From Brucella haematophila (GTDB taxonomy: Bacteria; Pseudomonadota; Alphaproteobacteria; Rhizobiales; Rhizobiaceae): 64,000 nucleotides of DNA. The DNA lies in assembly GCF_005938105.1 (NCBI RefSeq), contig NZ_VCPE01000008.1:62001-126000 (forward strand), in the 5' to 3' direction. A program made the translations under genes and the position numbers. The notes under the pieces are model-generated. The model saw nothing but the letters and a program-made list of their open reading frames with translations, made no database searches and was not told where the DNA came from. Below, one piece after another: positions 8,226 to 16,994 of this stretch; positions within the stretch are counted from its first letter, which is position 1; each line of letters starts with the position of its first letter.

Positions 8226-9736
8226 GGCCGGTCCTCCCGAATGACTTCCTGATAGAGCGTTTCTTCGTCGATATCACCAGCATCGAAACTGGCCACAATT
8301 CGTCCCTTCACCATCACCTTGATCGTATCGGACAGTGCAATGGCTTCGCCGATGTCGTCAGTCACCACCAGAACCGCTGTTCCCGAACGGCTCAATGCGA
8401 GCAATAATTCGTGGATTTCCCGTTTGGAGCCAACATCGACGCCGACCGTCGGACCATTGAGGATAAGCAGCTTCGGCTTTCTCTCCATCCATCGCGCCAG
8501 AACGACACGTTGTTGATTGCCGCCCGACAGCGTAACCACAGGTGGAAAGACGCTGGGGGTCTTGATACGCAACCGCTTAACGGCTTCACGCGCGCGCTCG
8601 GTGAGGCTCGACGCGCTGACAATGCCACCTTTAGTATCCGCATCAAGACTTGAGACGATGATGTTTTCACGGATCGGCTGATTGAGAAAAAGGCCTTCTG
8701 TCAGACGATCTTCCGGCACATAAGCGATGCCGTGTTCCATCGCGTCTGCGGGAGCCCTGAGATGCAATGGTCCATTCACATCTTCAATGCGACCCTCGTC
8801 CGGCGTAAGACATCCAAACAAAGCCAGCGCAAGTTCCGTTCGCCCTGACCCAAGAAGACCAACCACCGATATGATTTCGCCCGCGCGCAAATCGAGATTG
8901 ATCGAGGCAAACTGGCCGCGTCGTCCAAGATCGCGCACTTTGAATATGGCTTCCGAAGGCGTGACCACCTCACGCGCCAGCCGCTGGCTGTCAATTGGAC
9001 GACCGGACATTGCCTCCACCAGGCGCGCTTGGTCGAATTCATCAATCGGGCCTGCAACCACGACATGGCCATCACGCAGCACTGTGGCACTGTCGCAAAC
9101 AGCAAAGATCTCTTCGATCTTGTGACTGACAAACAGAAAGGCAACGCCCTCAGCCTTCAGTGCAAAGACGATATCAAGAAGCTTGGCGACCTCACTGCGG
9201 GTCAGGGCCGTGGTGGGTTCATCCATGACGATGATGCGCGCATCATTGGCAAGCGCACGCGCAATGGCAACCAGCTGCTTGGAAGCAACTGGCAGTGTTT
9301 CAACCAGAATATCGGGGTCAATATCGACCTTCATTCGTGCAAGGGTTTCAATCGCCCGTTTACGTCCAGACATGCGGTTGAAGAAACGCTTGTTCTCGGT
9401 CACTGCCGCCAGAAAGCTGACATTCTCCCAAACCGTCAGATTGGGGAAAAGTGCAAAGTCCTGATAGATGACTGAAAGCCCCGCTGCTATCGCGGCTTTT
9501 GCGTCATTTTCGATGAACTTGCCGCCAATCGTGACCGTCCCGGCGTCGGCACGAACGACACCGGATAATATCTTGATCAAAGTCGATTTACCGGACCCGT
9601 TTTCACCGGCAAGACAGCGCACCTCGCCCGGTCGCAGGCTTAAACCCACATCTTCCAGTACCCGAACGGGACCGTAAGACTTGGCAACAGCCTGCATTTC
9701 CAGAACAAAAGCGCCGGAATTCTGCGTATCACTCAT
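8222..9736 (-). CDS. Sugar ABC transporter ATPase, double-domain RbsA type
   Basis: 504-residue ATPase with two fused nucleotide-binding halves, as in RbsA, XylG and LsrA. The first half has a normal Walker A GENGSGKST (residues 44-52); the second has the degenerate loop GLLGSGRTEL that is usual for this family, plus a good signature LSGGNQQRV. I start at the ATG at 9736 because GGGAG lies eight bases before it; the frame stays open further upstream. It sits between its binding-protein gene and the permease gene in one operon. Confidence 0.92.
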   Translation of the reverse strand: MSDTQNSGAFVLEMQAVAKSYGPVRVLEDVGLSLRPGEVRCLAGENGSGKSTLIKILSGVVRADAGTVTIGGKFIENDAKAAIAAGLSVIYQDFALFPNLTVWENVSFLAAVTENKRFFNRMSGRKRAIETLARMKVDIDPDILVETLPVASKQLVAIARALANDARIIVMDEPTTALTRSEVAKLLDIVFALKAEGVAFLFVSHKIEEIFAVCDSATVLRDGHVVVAGPIDEFDQARLVEAMSGRPIDSQRLAREVVTPSEAIFKVRDLGRRGQFASINLDLRAGEIISVVGLLGSGRTELALALFGCLTPDEGRIEDVNGPLHLRAPADAMEHGIAYVPEDRLTEGLFLNQPIRENIIVSSLDADTKGGIVSASSLTERAREAVKRLRIKTPSVFPPVVTLSGGNQQRVVLARWMERKPKLLILNGPTVGVDVGSKREIHELLLALSRSGTAVLVVTDDIGEAIALSDTIKVMVKGRIVASFDAGDIDEETLYQEVIREDRP

Positions 9737-9750
9737 GCAGCTCTCCCATA

Positions 9751-9776
9751 GGGACCGCCGGTTGTCCCGGCGGCCC
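9751..9776 (-). other. Intercistronic hairpin after the binding-protein gene
   Basis: CCGCCGG/CCGGCGG arms extended by GGG/CCC across one bulged A form a strong stem 12 bases after the binding-protein stop codon. Such hairpins often stabilise the upstream message so that binding protein is made in excess over the membrane parts; that role is inferred. Confidence 0.45.
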
Positions 9777-9788
9777 ATTATCCATGGA

Positions 9789-10787
9789 TCAGAAGTCGTA
9801 ATTGCCCATATTTTCCTTGGTCACATCGACCCAAGCCTGGCCATAGACAACCTTGTCCTTGAGCTGAACCTTGTTGTAGCCTTCGACACCAAGGTCCATG
9901 CCATCGGTTACAGCTTTGCCGTCAATGGCCATTGCGGCGAGCTTGTTCATGGCGATACCAGCCTTGGCCGGGTCCCAGAACGAGATCATGTTGATCGTGC
10001 CGCTTTCAAGATATGGGCCTGAAACCGAAACAAGGCTGGTGCCGACAATCTTGACCTTGCCCTCAAGACCCGCTTCCTCGACTGCGAGCGCCGCACCGGC
10101 GACATCTTCACCTGCGGAGCCCTGAATGCCCTTGAGATTCGGATAGGTCCTCAACAGTTCCTTGGTTTTGGCATAGGCCGTCTGCTGCTGCTCGTTGCTC
10201 TCGATCTTGTCGGTCGCGAGCTTCATCTTCGGATAATGCTCTTTCTGATAGGCAATGGCTGCATCAACCCATTCATTGTGGGTTTTTGCCGTCAGATGGC
10301 CAACGAACACCGCATATTCGCCCTCTTCGCCCATCGCTTCGGCCAGTGCCTTCATCAGATGTTCGCCATAGGCGCCATTGTCGAAAGCTTCGACGTCATA
10401 GGTGACATTCTTCATGCTTGATGCTTCGTGGCCGATCACCTTGATCCCGGCCTGTAGCGCCTTGCCTAATACAGGTTCCAGGGCTTCCGGGGAATTCGGC
10501 ACCACAGTGATCGCATCCACCTTCTTGGCAATCAGGTCTTCTATCAGCTGTACCTGCAAGGCTGCGTCAGCCGAAGCGGGTCCGATCTGGGTGGCGTTGT
10601 TTCCACTTTCCTTCGCATATTCTTTCACGCCGGTTTCCATACGGTTGAACCAGGCAATGCCGGAAAGTTTGACGACAGTGACGATAGTGTGTTTTGCATC
10701 CTGCGCGTTCGCATAGAATGCACCACCAGCAACAATAGCTGCGCTGACAGCAAGACCGGCTGCCATTTTCCTCAAGCTGATATTCAT
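9789..10787 (-). CDS. Periplasmic sugar-binding protein, ribose/AI-2 type
   Basis: 332-residue exported binding protein of the Peripla_BP_4 class. A signal peptide with an ANAQDA cleavage region at about residues 26-30 is followed by the two-lobe periplasmic fold; VPNSPEAL and a long ligand-binding C-terminal lobe are typical of RbsB/LsrB/RhaS relatives. A strong GGAGGG site precedes the ATG. It forms the importer with the ATPase and the two permeases of this operon. The sequence SADAALQVQLIEDLI resembles RhaS/LsrB-type proteins rather than classical RbsB, but the ligand cannot be stated. Confidence 0.9.
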   Translation of the reverse strand: MNISLRKMAAGLAVSAAIVAGGAFYANAQDAKHTIVTVVKLSGIAWFNRMETGVKEYAKESGNNATQIGPASADAALQVQLIEDLIAKKVDAITVVPNSPEALEPVLGKALQAGIKVIGHEASSMKNVTYDVEAFDNGAYGEHLMKALAEAMGEEGEYAVFVGHLTAKTHNEWVDAAIAYQKEHYPKMKLATDKIESNEQQQTAYAKTKELLRTYPNLKGIQGSAGEDVAGAALAVEEAGLEGKVKIVGTSLVSVSGPYLESGTINMISFWDPAKAGIAMNKLAAMAIDGKAVTDGMDLGVEGYNKVQLKDKVVYGQAWVDVTKENMGNYDF

Positions 10788-10883
10788 TGTTATTCCCTCC
10801 GTTGGTTCACCCCTGCTTGCCTCCCCGGCAATCAGTCAGGCTGTATTCTGGCGAAGCTTCTGCGGCTTTCACCAATTCCTGCA

Positions 10884-10903
10884 CGGTCGCATGACCGCGA
10901 CCG
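10884..10903 (-). other. Hairpin between the FGGY kinase and binding-protein genes
   Basis: A 7-base stem CGGTCGC/GCGACCG with a 6-base loop lies eight bases after the kinase stop, in the 124-base gap before the binding-protein start. It has no T-run; it may mark an RNA processing or attenuation point inside the operon. I see no other clear element in this gap. Confidence 0.35.
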
Positions 10904-10911
10904 GGCTATCT

Positions 10912-12408
10912 TCAAGACGATGCGATCCGCATCAGATCGGCAGTCCGCTCGTAGAGCGTCTTGAAGGTATCGAAACCCTGCTGGTAGACGCGCTTTGTCC
11001 CCGCATCAGGCTCAATGCGCCTCTCCACCGGGTTCCATTGTTCAATATCGGCTTTCGCCACATCGCCCACCGCAAGCGCACCCAGAAAGCAATTTCCGTA
11101 GGCCGCACCGATAGTCTTGCTTCTTACAAGCTGAAGCTTTTCGCTGACGTCTGAAATGGCCTGCGACCAGACGGCATTTCTGGTACCGCCGCCCACAGCA
11201 GCAATGCGCTCCAGCGGAGCATTTGCTTCGTGATAGGTATTGAAAATGTCGTTGACGCCATAAGCGACGCCTTCAAGAAGCGCACGATAAATGTCAGCGC
11301 GCTTATGAGTGAGATCAAGGCCGAAAATCATGCCTCGTGCTGACGGATCATGGACAGGTGTTCTCTCACCTGAAAAATAGGGAACGACAAAAAGCCCTTT
11401 TGCACCGGGCGGTGACGATGCAGCTTCTTCCGCCAGGGATTGCAAGGCGCTGGCGGCGGGTAACTCGCGAGCGAACTGCTCCTGAAACCACCGCGTCAGC
11501 GTTCCGCTGGTCGACGTTCCGGACATGCAGGCATGTTCTCCACGGAAAAGCCAAGGCGCATACCACAGCCGCGTATCAGCGATGCGTTGATCAGTGACCA
11601 GAATGATGAACATGGTCGAACCATACATGACCATCATCTCGCCGGACTTCTGCACGCCAACGCTGACAGCCTCGGCGGCGGCATCGATGGTCCCGGCGAT
11701 CACAGGCGTTCCAACAGCGAGCCCGGTCGCGGCTGACGCCTGCGGCGTCACTGTTCCCGCGATATCGGTTGTCCAAAGGAGATTGGGTAGCCGCTCACGT
11801 GAAACGATGCGTTCGGCAAAATCGTCAGTCCAGTCCTGCCGCGCAACATCATAAAGCGGCGAGAACCCAGCCGCCGAATAGTGATCAATCGTATAGTTGC
11901 CCGTCAGCCTGTGAACGAGGAAGGAGGAGGAATTGAGAAACTTGTGTGTGCGGTCAAAAATATCAGGATGGTTCTTTTTCAACCAAAGGATTTTCGGGCC
12001 GACCGACTGTGAGGTCAGCGCATTGCCGCCTTCCTGCATGAGGCGTTCAAGCCCGATTTCAGTGGTCAGTTCTTCGATCTCAGCAGCCGCACGCGTGTCA
12101 ACACCATAAAGAACGGCATTCATGAGCGGAGCGCCGTTTTCATCGACTGGCAGCATACATGGGCCAATGCCGCTGGCCGCGACTGCGCGAATATCGCTTG
12201 CCGCCACTGAGCTTTTTTCGATCAACTCACGACTGATCGAACAGAATTCACCCCACCAGTTTTGTTCGGCATCATGTTCCGCCCAACCCGGCTGTGGAAC
12301 CAGCATGCGATGCGGACGTGCGGCAGAAGCGACAATCCTTCCTTCCTCATCGGAAAGGACGCCCTTCGATTCAAATGTGCCAATGTCGATGCCCAGATAA
12401 TAGCGCAT
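10912..12408 (-). CDS. FGGY family carbohydrate kinase (second copy)
   Basis: 498-residue sugar kinase with the FGGY layout: phosphate loop GIDIGTFES near the N-terminus, PGWAEHD segment, a long first actin-like domain, then GSTMF and GTSTSGTLTRWF in the second, and the adenosine-binding GGGTRNAVW. It is clearly related to, but different from, the kinase at 4089-5591, so the two probably act on different sugars or steps. Its ATG shares one base with the stop codon of the M42 peptidase gene (TGATG), so the two are translationally coupled. Rhamnulo- or ribulokinase-like roles are both possible. Confidence 0.92.
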   Translation of the reverse strand: MRYYLGIDIGTFESKGVLSDEEGRIVASAARPHRMLVPQPGWAEHDAEQNWWGEFCSISRELIEKSSVAASDIRAVAASGIGPCMLPVDENGAPLMNAVLYGVDTRAAAEIEELTTEIGLERLMQEGGNALTSQSVGPKILWLKKNHPDIFDRTHKFLNSSSFLVHRLTGNYTIDHYSAAGFSPLYDVARQDWTDDFAERIVSRERLPNLLWTTDIAGTVTPQASAATGLAVGTPVIAGTIDAAAEAVSVGVQKSGEMMVMYGSTMFIILVTDQRIADTRLWYAPWLFRGEHACMSGTSTSGTLTRWFQEQFARELPAASALQSLAEEAASSPPGAKGLFVVPYFSGERTPVHDPSARGMIFGLDLTHKRADIYRALLEGVAYGVNDIFNTYHEANAPLERIAAVGGGTRNAVWSQAISDVSEKLQLVRSKTIGAAYGNCFLGALAVGDVAKADIEQWNPVERRIEPDAGTKRVYQQGFDTFKTLYERTADLMRIASS

Positions 12409-13508
12409 CAGGTGTAAAGATCCCTGTCGAGGCTGAAGTCCTTGTCGATCCTGCCAATAGCCGCGACCAGAAGCGCGGTTAGGTTTTCAAGATCACGCAG
12501 ATCGCACATTTCAAGCGCCGTATGGGTATAACGGCACGGGAAACACACATCGATACAGGCAACGCCCTCATTGACGAGCTGCACATAAGACGAATCCGTC
12601 AATGCGCCTGTATGGGCCGTGCGTTGCAGCGGGATAGCTTCGTTGGCAGCGGTGTCGGAGAATAGTTTCGGCAGTGCCGGATGGGGGATCGTTCCATTGA
12701 GCGTGCCGCGTCCATGGAAGGAATAGAGGCTGATGGCCGGACCGCCGCCCAACTGAATTTCACCGCGATGAGCCATATCCGGCGTATCAGCATTGAGCCC
12801 GATATCGAGCTGAATGGCGATATCCGGTTTGATGGCCTGCGCTGCGACCATGGCACCACGCAGGTTGAACTCTTCCAGAACCGCGAAGACAAAATGGACG
12901 GTAGGTCGTGGTCCACCTTTCGCGAGCTGACGGGCAACTTCCATCACGACGGCACAACCGGCCCGGTCATCGACCGACGTTCCGATAACGCGATTTTCGT
13001 TGAGATGGATGACGCGCGGAGCGTAGACCACTGGCGTGCCGATCTCGATGCCGAGCGCCTTTACATCCACAGCGCTTTCCGCGCCGACATCGATGAAAAG
13101 TTCGGCATAGGGCGTAACCTTGTATTTTTCTTCGGCAGGCGTGGCATGATGGCTCTTATTCGCAATAACGCCGTGAACGTCGCGCCCTTCGCCGACACAA
13201 AATAGCACCGCCTGTGCAGGCAACGCCTTTTCCGGAATACCGCCCAACCGCTCGATGCGGATCAGGCCATTATCCTCGATCTTGCGCGCGATAAAGCCCA
13301 GCTGATCCGTATGCGCAAACAGCATCACGGAGGGTGCGTTTTCATCCCCCTTCATTGTTGCAATCAAATTACCCAGACGATCGGTGACAAATTCGAGCGG
13401 CAGATCAGCCAGATCGCCAGCGATGAGGCGCCGCACACGATCCTCATGACCCGACAGACCAGGCGTCAGCATCAATGCTTCGAGCGTTGAACGTAGTCGA
13501 TTTTTCAT
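12408..13508 (-). CDS. M42 family metallopeptidase (SgcX/FrvX-like)
   Basis: 366-residue member of the M42 glutamyl-aminopeptidase/endoglucanase-like family. The di-metal ligands and acid pair are visible in order: His66 and Asp68 (AHTD), Asp180 (SVDD), the Glu212-Glu213 pair (EEFNLRG), Asp235 and His329. In sugar operons such proteins (SgcX, FrvX) have no proven substrate. Here it lies between a permease and an FGGY kinase, overlapping both, inside a sugar ABC operon. A possible role is trimming an amino-acid- or acyl-linked sugar after uptake; that is inference. Confidence 0.9.
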   Translation of the reverse strand: MKNRLRSTLEALMLTPGLSGHEDRVRRLIAGDLADLPLEFVTDRLGNLIATMKGDENAPSVMLFAHTDQLGFIARKIEDNGLIRIERLGGIPEKALPAQAVLFCVGEGRDVHGVIANKSHHATPAEEKYKVTPYAELFIDVGAESAVDVKALGIEIGTPVVYAPRVIHLNENRVIGTSVDDRAGCAVVMEVARQLAKGGPRPTVHFVFAVLEEFNLRGAMVAAQAIKPDIAIQLDIGLNADTPDMAHRGEIQLGGGPAISLYSFHGRGTLNGTIPHPALPKLFSDTAANEAIPLQRTAHTGALTDSSYVQLVNEGVACIDVCFPCRYTHTALEMCDLRDLENLTALLVAAIGRIDKDFSLDRDLYT

Positions 13509-14488
13509 GCTGTTCGGGCCTTTCTTTGGAAAATGGGCGCAAGGCCAAGTCGGCCTGCCAGAACGCGCGCCGACATGACGACCACAAGCAGGCCACCAAA
13601 GAACAGATCGCGTGAGAACGCACTGAACGACAGAAAGTTCAGCCCGCTCGATATGAGCTGGAGACAGATGACGGCTAGCGTCACACCGGTCACGGTGCCA
13701 AAGCCGCCGGCTGGCGAAACGCCTGCCAGAATATTGATCAGAATGACGAGAAGCAGATAGGAGCTACCATAGTCGGCATTGGCGGAATTCACCCGCGCCA
13801 GAACCACAAGTCCGGCAATCGATGCGATAAGCCCGGCAATGGCGTAGATGCGAAGCAACAGACCCTTTTCGCGCGTACCCGCAAAGTGAGACGCGACAGG
13901 ATTGGCACCAAACAGCCGCAGGTGGATGCCGACCGGCGTTCGCTTGAGCAGAAAACCCAACAGAAGCGCTGTGGCTACAAACAGGACGAGTGGCAGAGGC
14001 ACCACGCCGCCCAGCGACCAGTTGCCGAAGGCTGTGTACCACTGCGGAAGACCGGTAATTGCCGGCCCCCCGGTTATCACGATACCAATTCCGGAGAACA
14101 GCTGCATCGTGCCGAGCGTGGCCAGAATTGGCGGCAGGCGCAGATAGGCAATCAGAAAGCCGTTGAGCAACCCGCAGGCAACACCGATCAGCAGCGCCAC
14201 CGGAATGGCAAGGATGGCGAGTTCTGGCCCTGCCCTCATCATCACCGCAGCCACGATGGCGGCTAGGTTAGCTGTGGCCACGACAGAAAGGTCTATGCCA
14301 CCAGACACCATCGTCGGCAGGACAGCCAATGAAAGCAATCCGAATTCTGGAAACTGAAATCCCATTGAATTGAGGTTTGCAGCCGTTAGAAAGCCTGGCG
14401 CGAGCAGGCTCAACACTCCAAAGATAGCGATAGCCAGAACGGCCAGCCCCTTCAGATAATTGCCTGTCGTATCCTGTCTTGCATCCAT
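13505..14488 (-). CDS. Ribose/AI-2-type ABC transporter permease (second)
   Basis: 327-residue inner-membrane permease of the CUT2 family, with the VSGGIDLS segment and the GLLNGFLIAYLRLPP loop shared by RbsC/LsrC/RhaP proteins. A strong GGGGAG site precedes the ATG at 14488. It is the first structural gene after the DeoR regulator and overlaps the M42 gene by four bases. Because the operon has a second permease at its end (7206-8225) and only one ATPase, the two permeases likely pair as a heterodimer around one double ATPase. Confidence 0.92.
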   Translation of the reverse strand: MDARQDTTGNYLKGLAVLAIAIFGVLSLLAPGFLTAANLNSMGFQFPEFGLLSLAVLPTMVSGGIDLSVVATANLAAIVAAVMMRAGPELAILAIPVALLIGVACGLLNGFLIAYLRLPPILATLGTMQLFSGIGIVITGGPAITGLPQWYTAFGNWSLGGVVPLPLVLFVATALLLGFLLKRTPVGIHLRLFGANPVASHFAGTREKGLLLRIYAIAGLIASIAGLVVLARVNSANADYGSSYLLLVILINILAGVSPAGGFGTVTGVTLAVICLQLISSGLNFLSFSAFSRDLFFGGLLVVVMSARVLAGRLGLAPIFQRKARTA

Positions 14489-14581
14489 CGGCGCTCTCCC
14501 CTGCGCTGGTTGCCTTGGCCCGCCTAGCGGGCGAAAACGTGTTTGGCGATTAGCATTTCAGTTCCTCCCCCGAGGTGCCCG

Positions 14582-15355
14582 TTAAACGGTTTCCAGAAAA
14601 GGCAGTTGGTCGCGATAAGGCTGCAAAGAACCTTCGAAGCCGCTATCGGTGATAAAGCCGCTCAAATCCTGCAGCCCACAAACTGGCGCAAAGCTGCGGC
14701 ATCCAAGTTTACGCTGTTCGGCCACAAGTATCGTCTTTTGCGCAATGGCGATTGCTGCGCGCTTCACTTCTGCTTCCTCAATGGTTGAGGTAGAGACGCC
14801 TTCCAGATCGACGCAATCGGCGGACAGAAAGAAACAATCGGCGCGGATATGGCGCAGCGTTTCGGTAGCCCACGCACCAATAAGCGAATAATAGTCATTT
14901 CTGACCCGACCGCCGATGATATGCACTTCCGTTGCGCCTACTGCCGCCGCTTCAGCAATCTTGAGGTCCATTGTCACGAGTGTGATTGCCCTACCCGCAA
15001 GGGCGCGCGCGATAGAAAGCGCTGTCGTGCCGGAATCAAGAATAACGGTCGAGTTATTGGCAACATATGCAGCCGCCGCTTCACCAATTCGCGCCTTGGC
15101 ACTTTGGCTTATGCGCAGCTTTTCCAGAAACATGGGCTCGGCAACGCCCTCACCCGCACCGCGGGCAACGACACCACCGTGAATTCTCAGGATCAACCCC
15201 GCCTGTTCCAGCGTGATCAGGTCACGGCGCAATGTCGGAAGCGACACACCCATGATGCCAGCCAGATCCGAGGTGCCAATACGCTTCGCGTCGGCGATGA
15301 CGTCCATCATCTGCCGGTGACGTTCCTGCGGAAAACGTGTTCTTGCTTCGCTCAT
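14582..15355 (-). CDS. DeoR family transcriptional regulator (second)
   Basis: 257-residue DeoR/GlpR-type repressor: N-terminal helix-turn-helix ending in PTLRRDLITLE, then the RIHGGVV segment, and a C-terminal sensor domain with DSGTTAL and the GGRVRNDYYSL stretch typical of the sugar-phosphate site. GGGAG lies about seven bases before the ATG. It heads the minus-strand operon of importer, peptidase and kinase, 93 bases before the first permease, so it is probably its local regulator. It mirrors the DeoR gene at 3240 that heads the convergent operon. Confidence 0.92.
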   Translation of the reverse strand: MSEARTRFPQERHRQMMDVIADAKRIGTSDLAGIMGVSLPTLRRDLITLEQAGLILRIHGGVVARGAGEGVAEPMFLEKLRISQSAKARIGEAAAAYVANNSTVILDSGTTALSIARALAGRAITLVTMDLKIAEAAAVGATEVHIIGGRVRNDYYSLIGAWATETLRHIRADCFFLSADCVDLEGVSTSTIEEAEVKRAAIAIAQKTILVAEQRKLGCRSFAPVCGLQDLSGFITDSGFEGSLQPYRDQLPFLETV

Positions 15356-15367
15356 GTCCTGCTCCCA

Positions 15368-15424
15368 AATGTGAACATTAATGATCGTTTTGAGCGAGTC
15401 AAGCGATTCCGTTCATATTCGGAA
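15368..15424. promoter_or_regulatory. Candidate operators upstream of the second DeoR gene
   Basis: AATGT-GA-ACATT (15368-15379) is a 12-base inverted repeat 13 bases before the regulator start, and TTCCG/CGGAA arms flank an 8-base AT-rich centre at 15407-15424. Both sit where an autoregulatory operator is expected. The link to this regulator is inferred from position only. Confidence 0.35.
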
Positions 15425-15483
15425 CAGTGCAGAGCGGCGTTCAGGCAGCCTGGGAGATCGTGGTTTATAAGGTCTGTGGCGGT

Positions 15484-16221
15484 TCAAACCAGCATGGCAA
15501 GACAGCGCTTTTTCAGATCACCCAACAAGGGCGCGCTGCGGTCGCGTGGGCGCGGTAGTCCGACATCGAACACATCACGCACTCGACCGGGATTGGGCTC
15601 CATGATCAAAACCCGGTCAGCGAGATAAAGTGCTTCTTCCACATCATGCGTGACGATAATGATGGAGACCTTGTTCCTCTCCCAGATAGACAAAAGTTCA
15701 TCTTGAAGACGCATCCGCAGGATTGAATCCAGCGCCCCGAAAGGTTCATCCATAAGCAAAATGTCGGGTTCCTGCGCCAGCGCTCTGGCTATCGCCGCGC
15801 GTTGAGCCATCCCACCTGAAAGCTGCTTTGGATAAGCCTTCGCATAGTCACTGAGCCCAACAAGTGCGAGATAATGCCGTACTCTCTCCCGCGTGGATGC
15901 TGGCGAAAGATCAGACTTGTCGAAAGCCAGCTCGACATTGCCCTCAACAGTCAGCCACGGGTACAAGCGATGATCCTGAAAGACCATACCGATTTTTGCC
16001 GGCGATGTTTCGTCTGTATCACCACGCGTAATTGACCCACGGTAGTCACCGTCGAGCCCAATGATCAACCGCAGCAGTGTGGATTTTCCACAGCCGGACG
16101 CGCCGACAATGGATATGATCTCGTTGTGCCCGACCTGAAAGTTGATATCCTTCAATACGGGTCGAGGAGTACCATCGAGAACAAAGGACTTGCTGACATG
16201 TTCGATTGAAAGGGCATTCAT
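15484..16221 (-). CDS. Sulfonate/taurine-type ABC transporter ATPase
   Basis: ATPase of an SsuB/TauB/NrtD-type importer, 245 residues. Walker A GASGCGKST is at residues 40-48, with signature LSGGMAQRAAIARAL and Walker B ILLMDEP further on. The ATG at 16221 overlaps the stop codon of the preceding permease gene (TGATG), which I prefer to a TTG six codons upstream. It is the last gene of an operon that begins with a flavoprotein, a ferredoxin and a periplasmic binding protein. Substrates of this class are sulfonates, sulfate esters, nitrate or pyrimidine precursors; the neighbouring sulfatase favours an organosulfur compound. Confidence 0.9.
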   Translation of the reverse strand: MNALSIEHVSKSFVLDGTPRPVLKDINFQVGHNEIISIVGASGCGKSTLLRLIIGLDGDYRGSITRGDTDETSPAKIGMVFQDHRLYPWLTVEGNVELAFDKSDLSPASTRERVRHYLALVGLSDYAKAYPKQLSGGMAQRAAIARALAQEPDILLMDEPFGALDSILRMRLQDELLSIWERNKVSIIIVTHDVEEALYLADRVLIMEPNPGRVRDVFDVGLPRPRDRSAPLLGDLKKRCLAMLV

Positions 16222-16994
16222 CAATTCTCTAAGCTCCAAGGCGATATGATCGATGTGACGCGGCGAATGATGGATGCAAGCAAGACGCCACCCGCCGCAA
16301 GGGTGAAGACACCGACAATCACAATGTCCATGCGAAACTGGTCGCGTGCGCTGGCGATGTAGCTACCCAATCCACGACCGTTTCCAATGGCATATTCCGC
16401 GCCAACAGTTCCAATCCAGGCCGACAGAGCAGCGATCTGCAAGCCGACATAGATGCTGGGGAGCGCTGATGGCAGGTAAAGTCGGCGGATGCTGGTCCAG
16501 CGCCGCAAATTCAAAGTGTCGGCCACTTCGATCAACGAGAACGGGACCTGCCTCACCCCCTGCTCAGTCGCCAGAAAGAGCGGGAAAAATGTCGAGAGAG
16601 CCGTAAACACCAGTTTGGTGCCCTCACCATTACCAAACCACGCTGTCAGCAGCGGTATCCAGGCAAAGAGTGCCACCTGACGTACGGCATGAATGGACGG
16701 AGCAAACGCTAAACCGGCCCAGCGGTAACTTCCAACCACGTAACCAAGTACGAGTCCGGCAATGCCGCCGATGCTACCACCGATCACAACGCGAACGATA
16801 CTTGTTAAAAGCGCCGCCCATAGTTCGCGTCCTGAAGGATCAAGGAAAGGCGCCTCCAGCACTTGCAACGGATGAATAGCCATGGGACCAGTGATAAGTC
16901 CCGCAGACACGCTACCCCACCAGACGGCAACCGCCGCAAGCGGCACCACTGCACCGCGAGGAAGCCGCAAGGAGGACCGTTCAGCTTTAGACAT
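16221..16994 (-). CDS. Sulfonate/taurine-type ABC transporter permease 1
   Basis: 257-residue inner-membrane permease of the SsuC/TauC class with about six membrane segments and the characteristic ATP-binding-protein contact loop (EVADTLNLRRWT followed by LPSALPSIYVGLQIA). Its start overlaps the end of the neighbouring permease by eight bases. Two non-identical permeases in tandem suggest a heterodimeric channel, whereas most sulfonate importers use one permease as a homodimer. Confidence 0.9.
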   Translation of the reverse strand: MSKAERSSLRLPRGAVVPLAAVAVWWGSVSAGLITGPMAIHPLQVLEAPFLDPSGRELWAALLTSIVRVVIGGSIGGIAGLVLGYVVGSYRWAGLAFAPSIHAVRQVALFAWIPLLTAWFGNGEGTKLVFTALSTFFPLFLATEQGVRQVPFSLIEVADTLNLRRWTSIRRLYLPSALPSIYVGLQIAALSAWIGTVGAEYAIGNGRGLGSYIASARDQFRMDIVIVGVFTLAAGGVLLASIIRRVTSIISPWSLEN

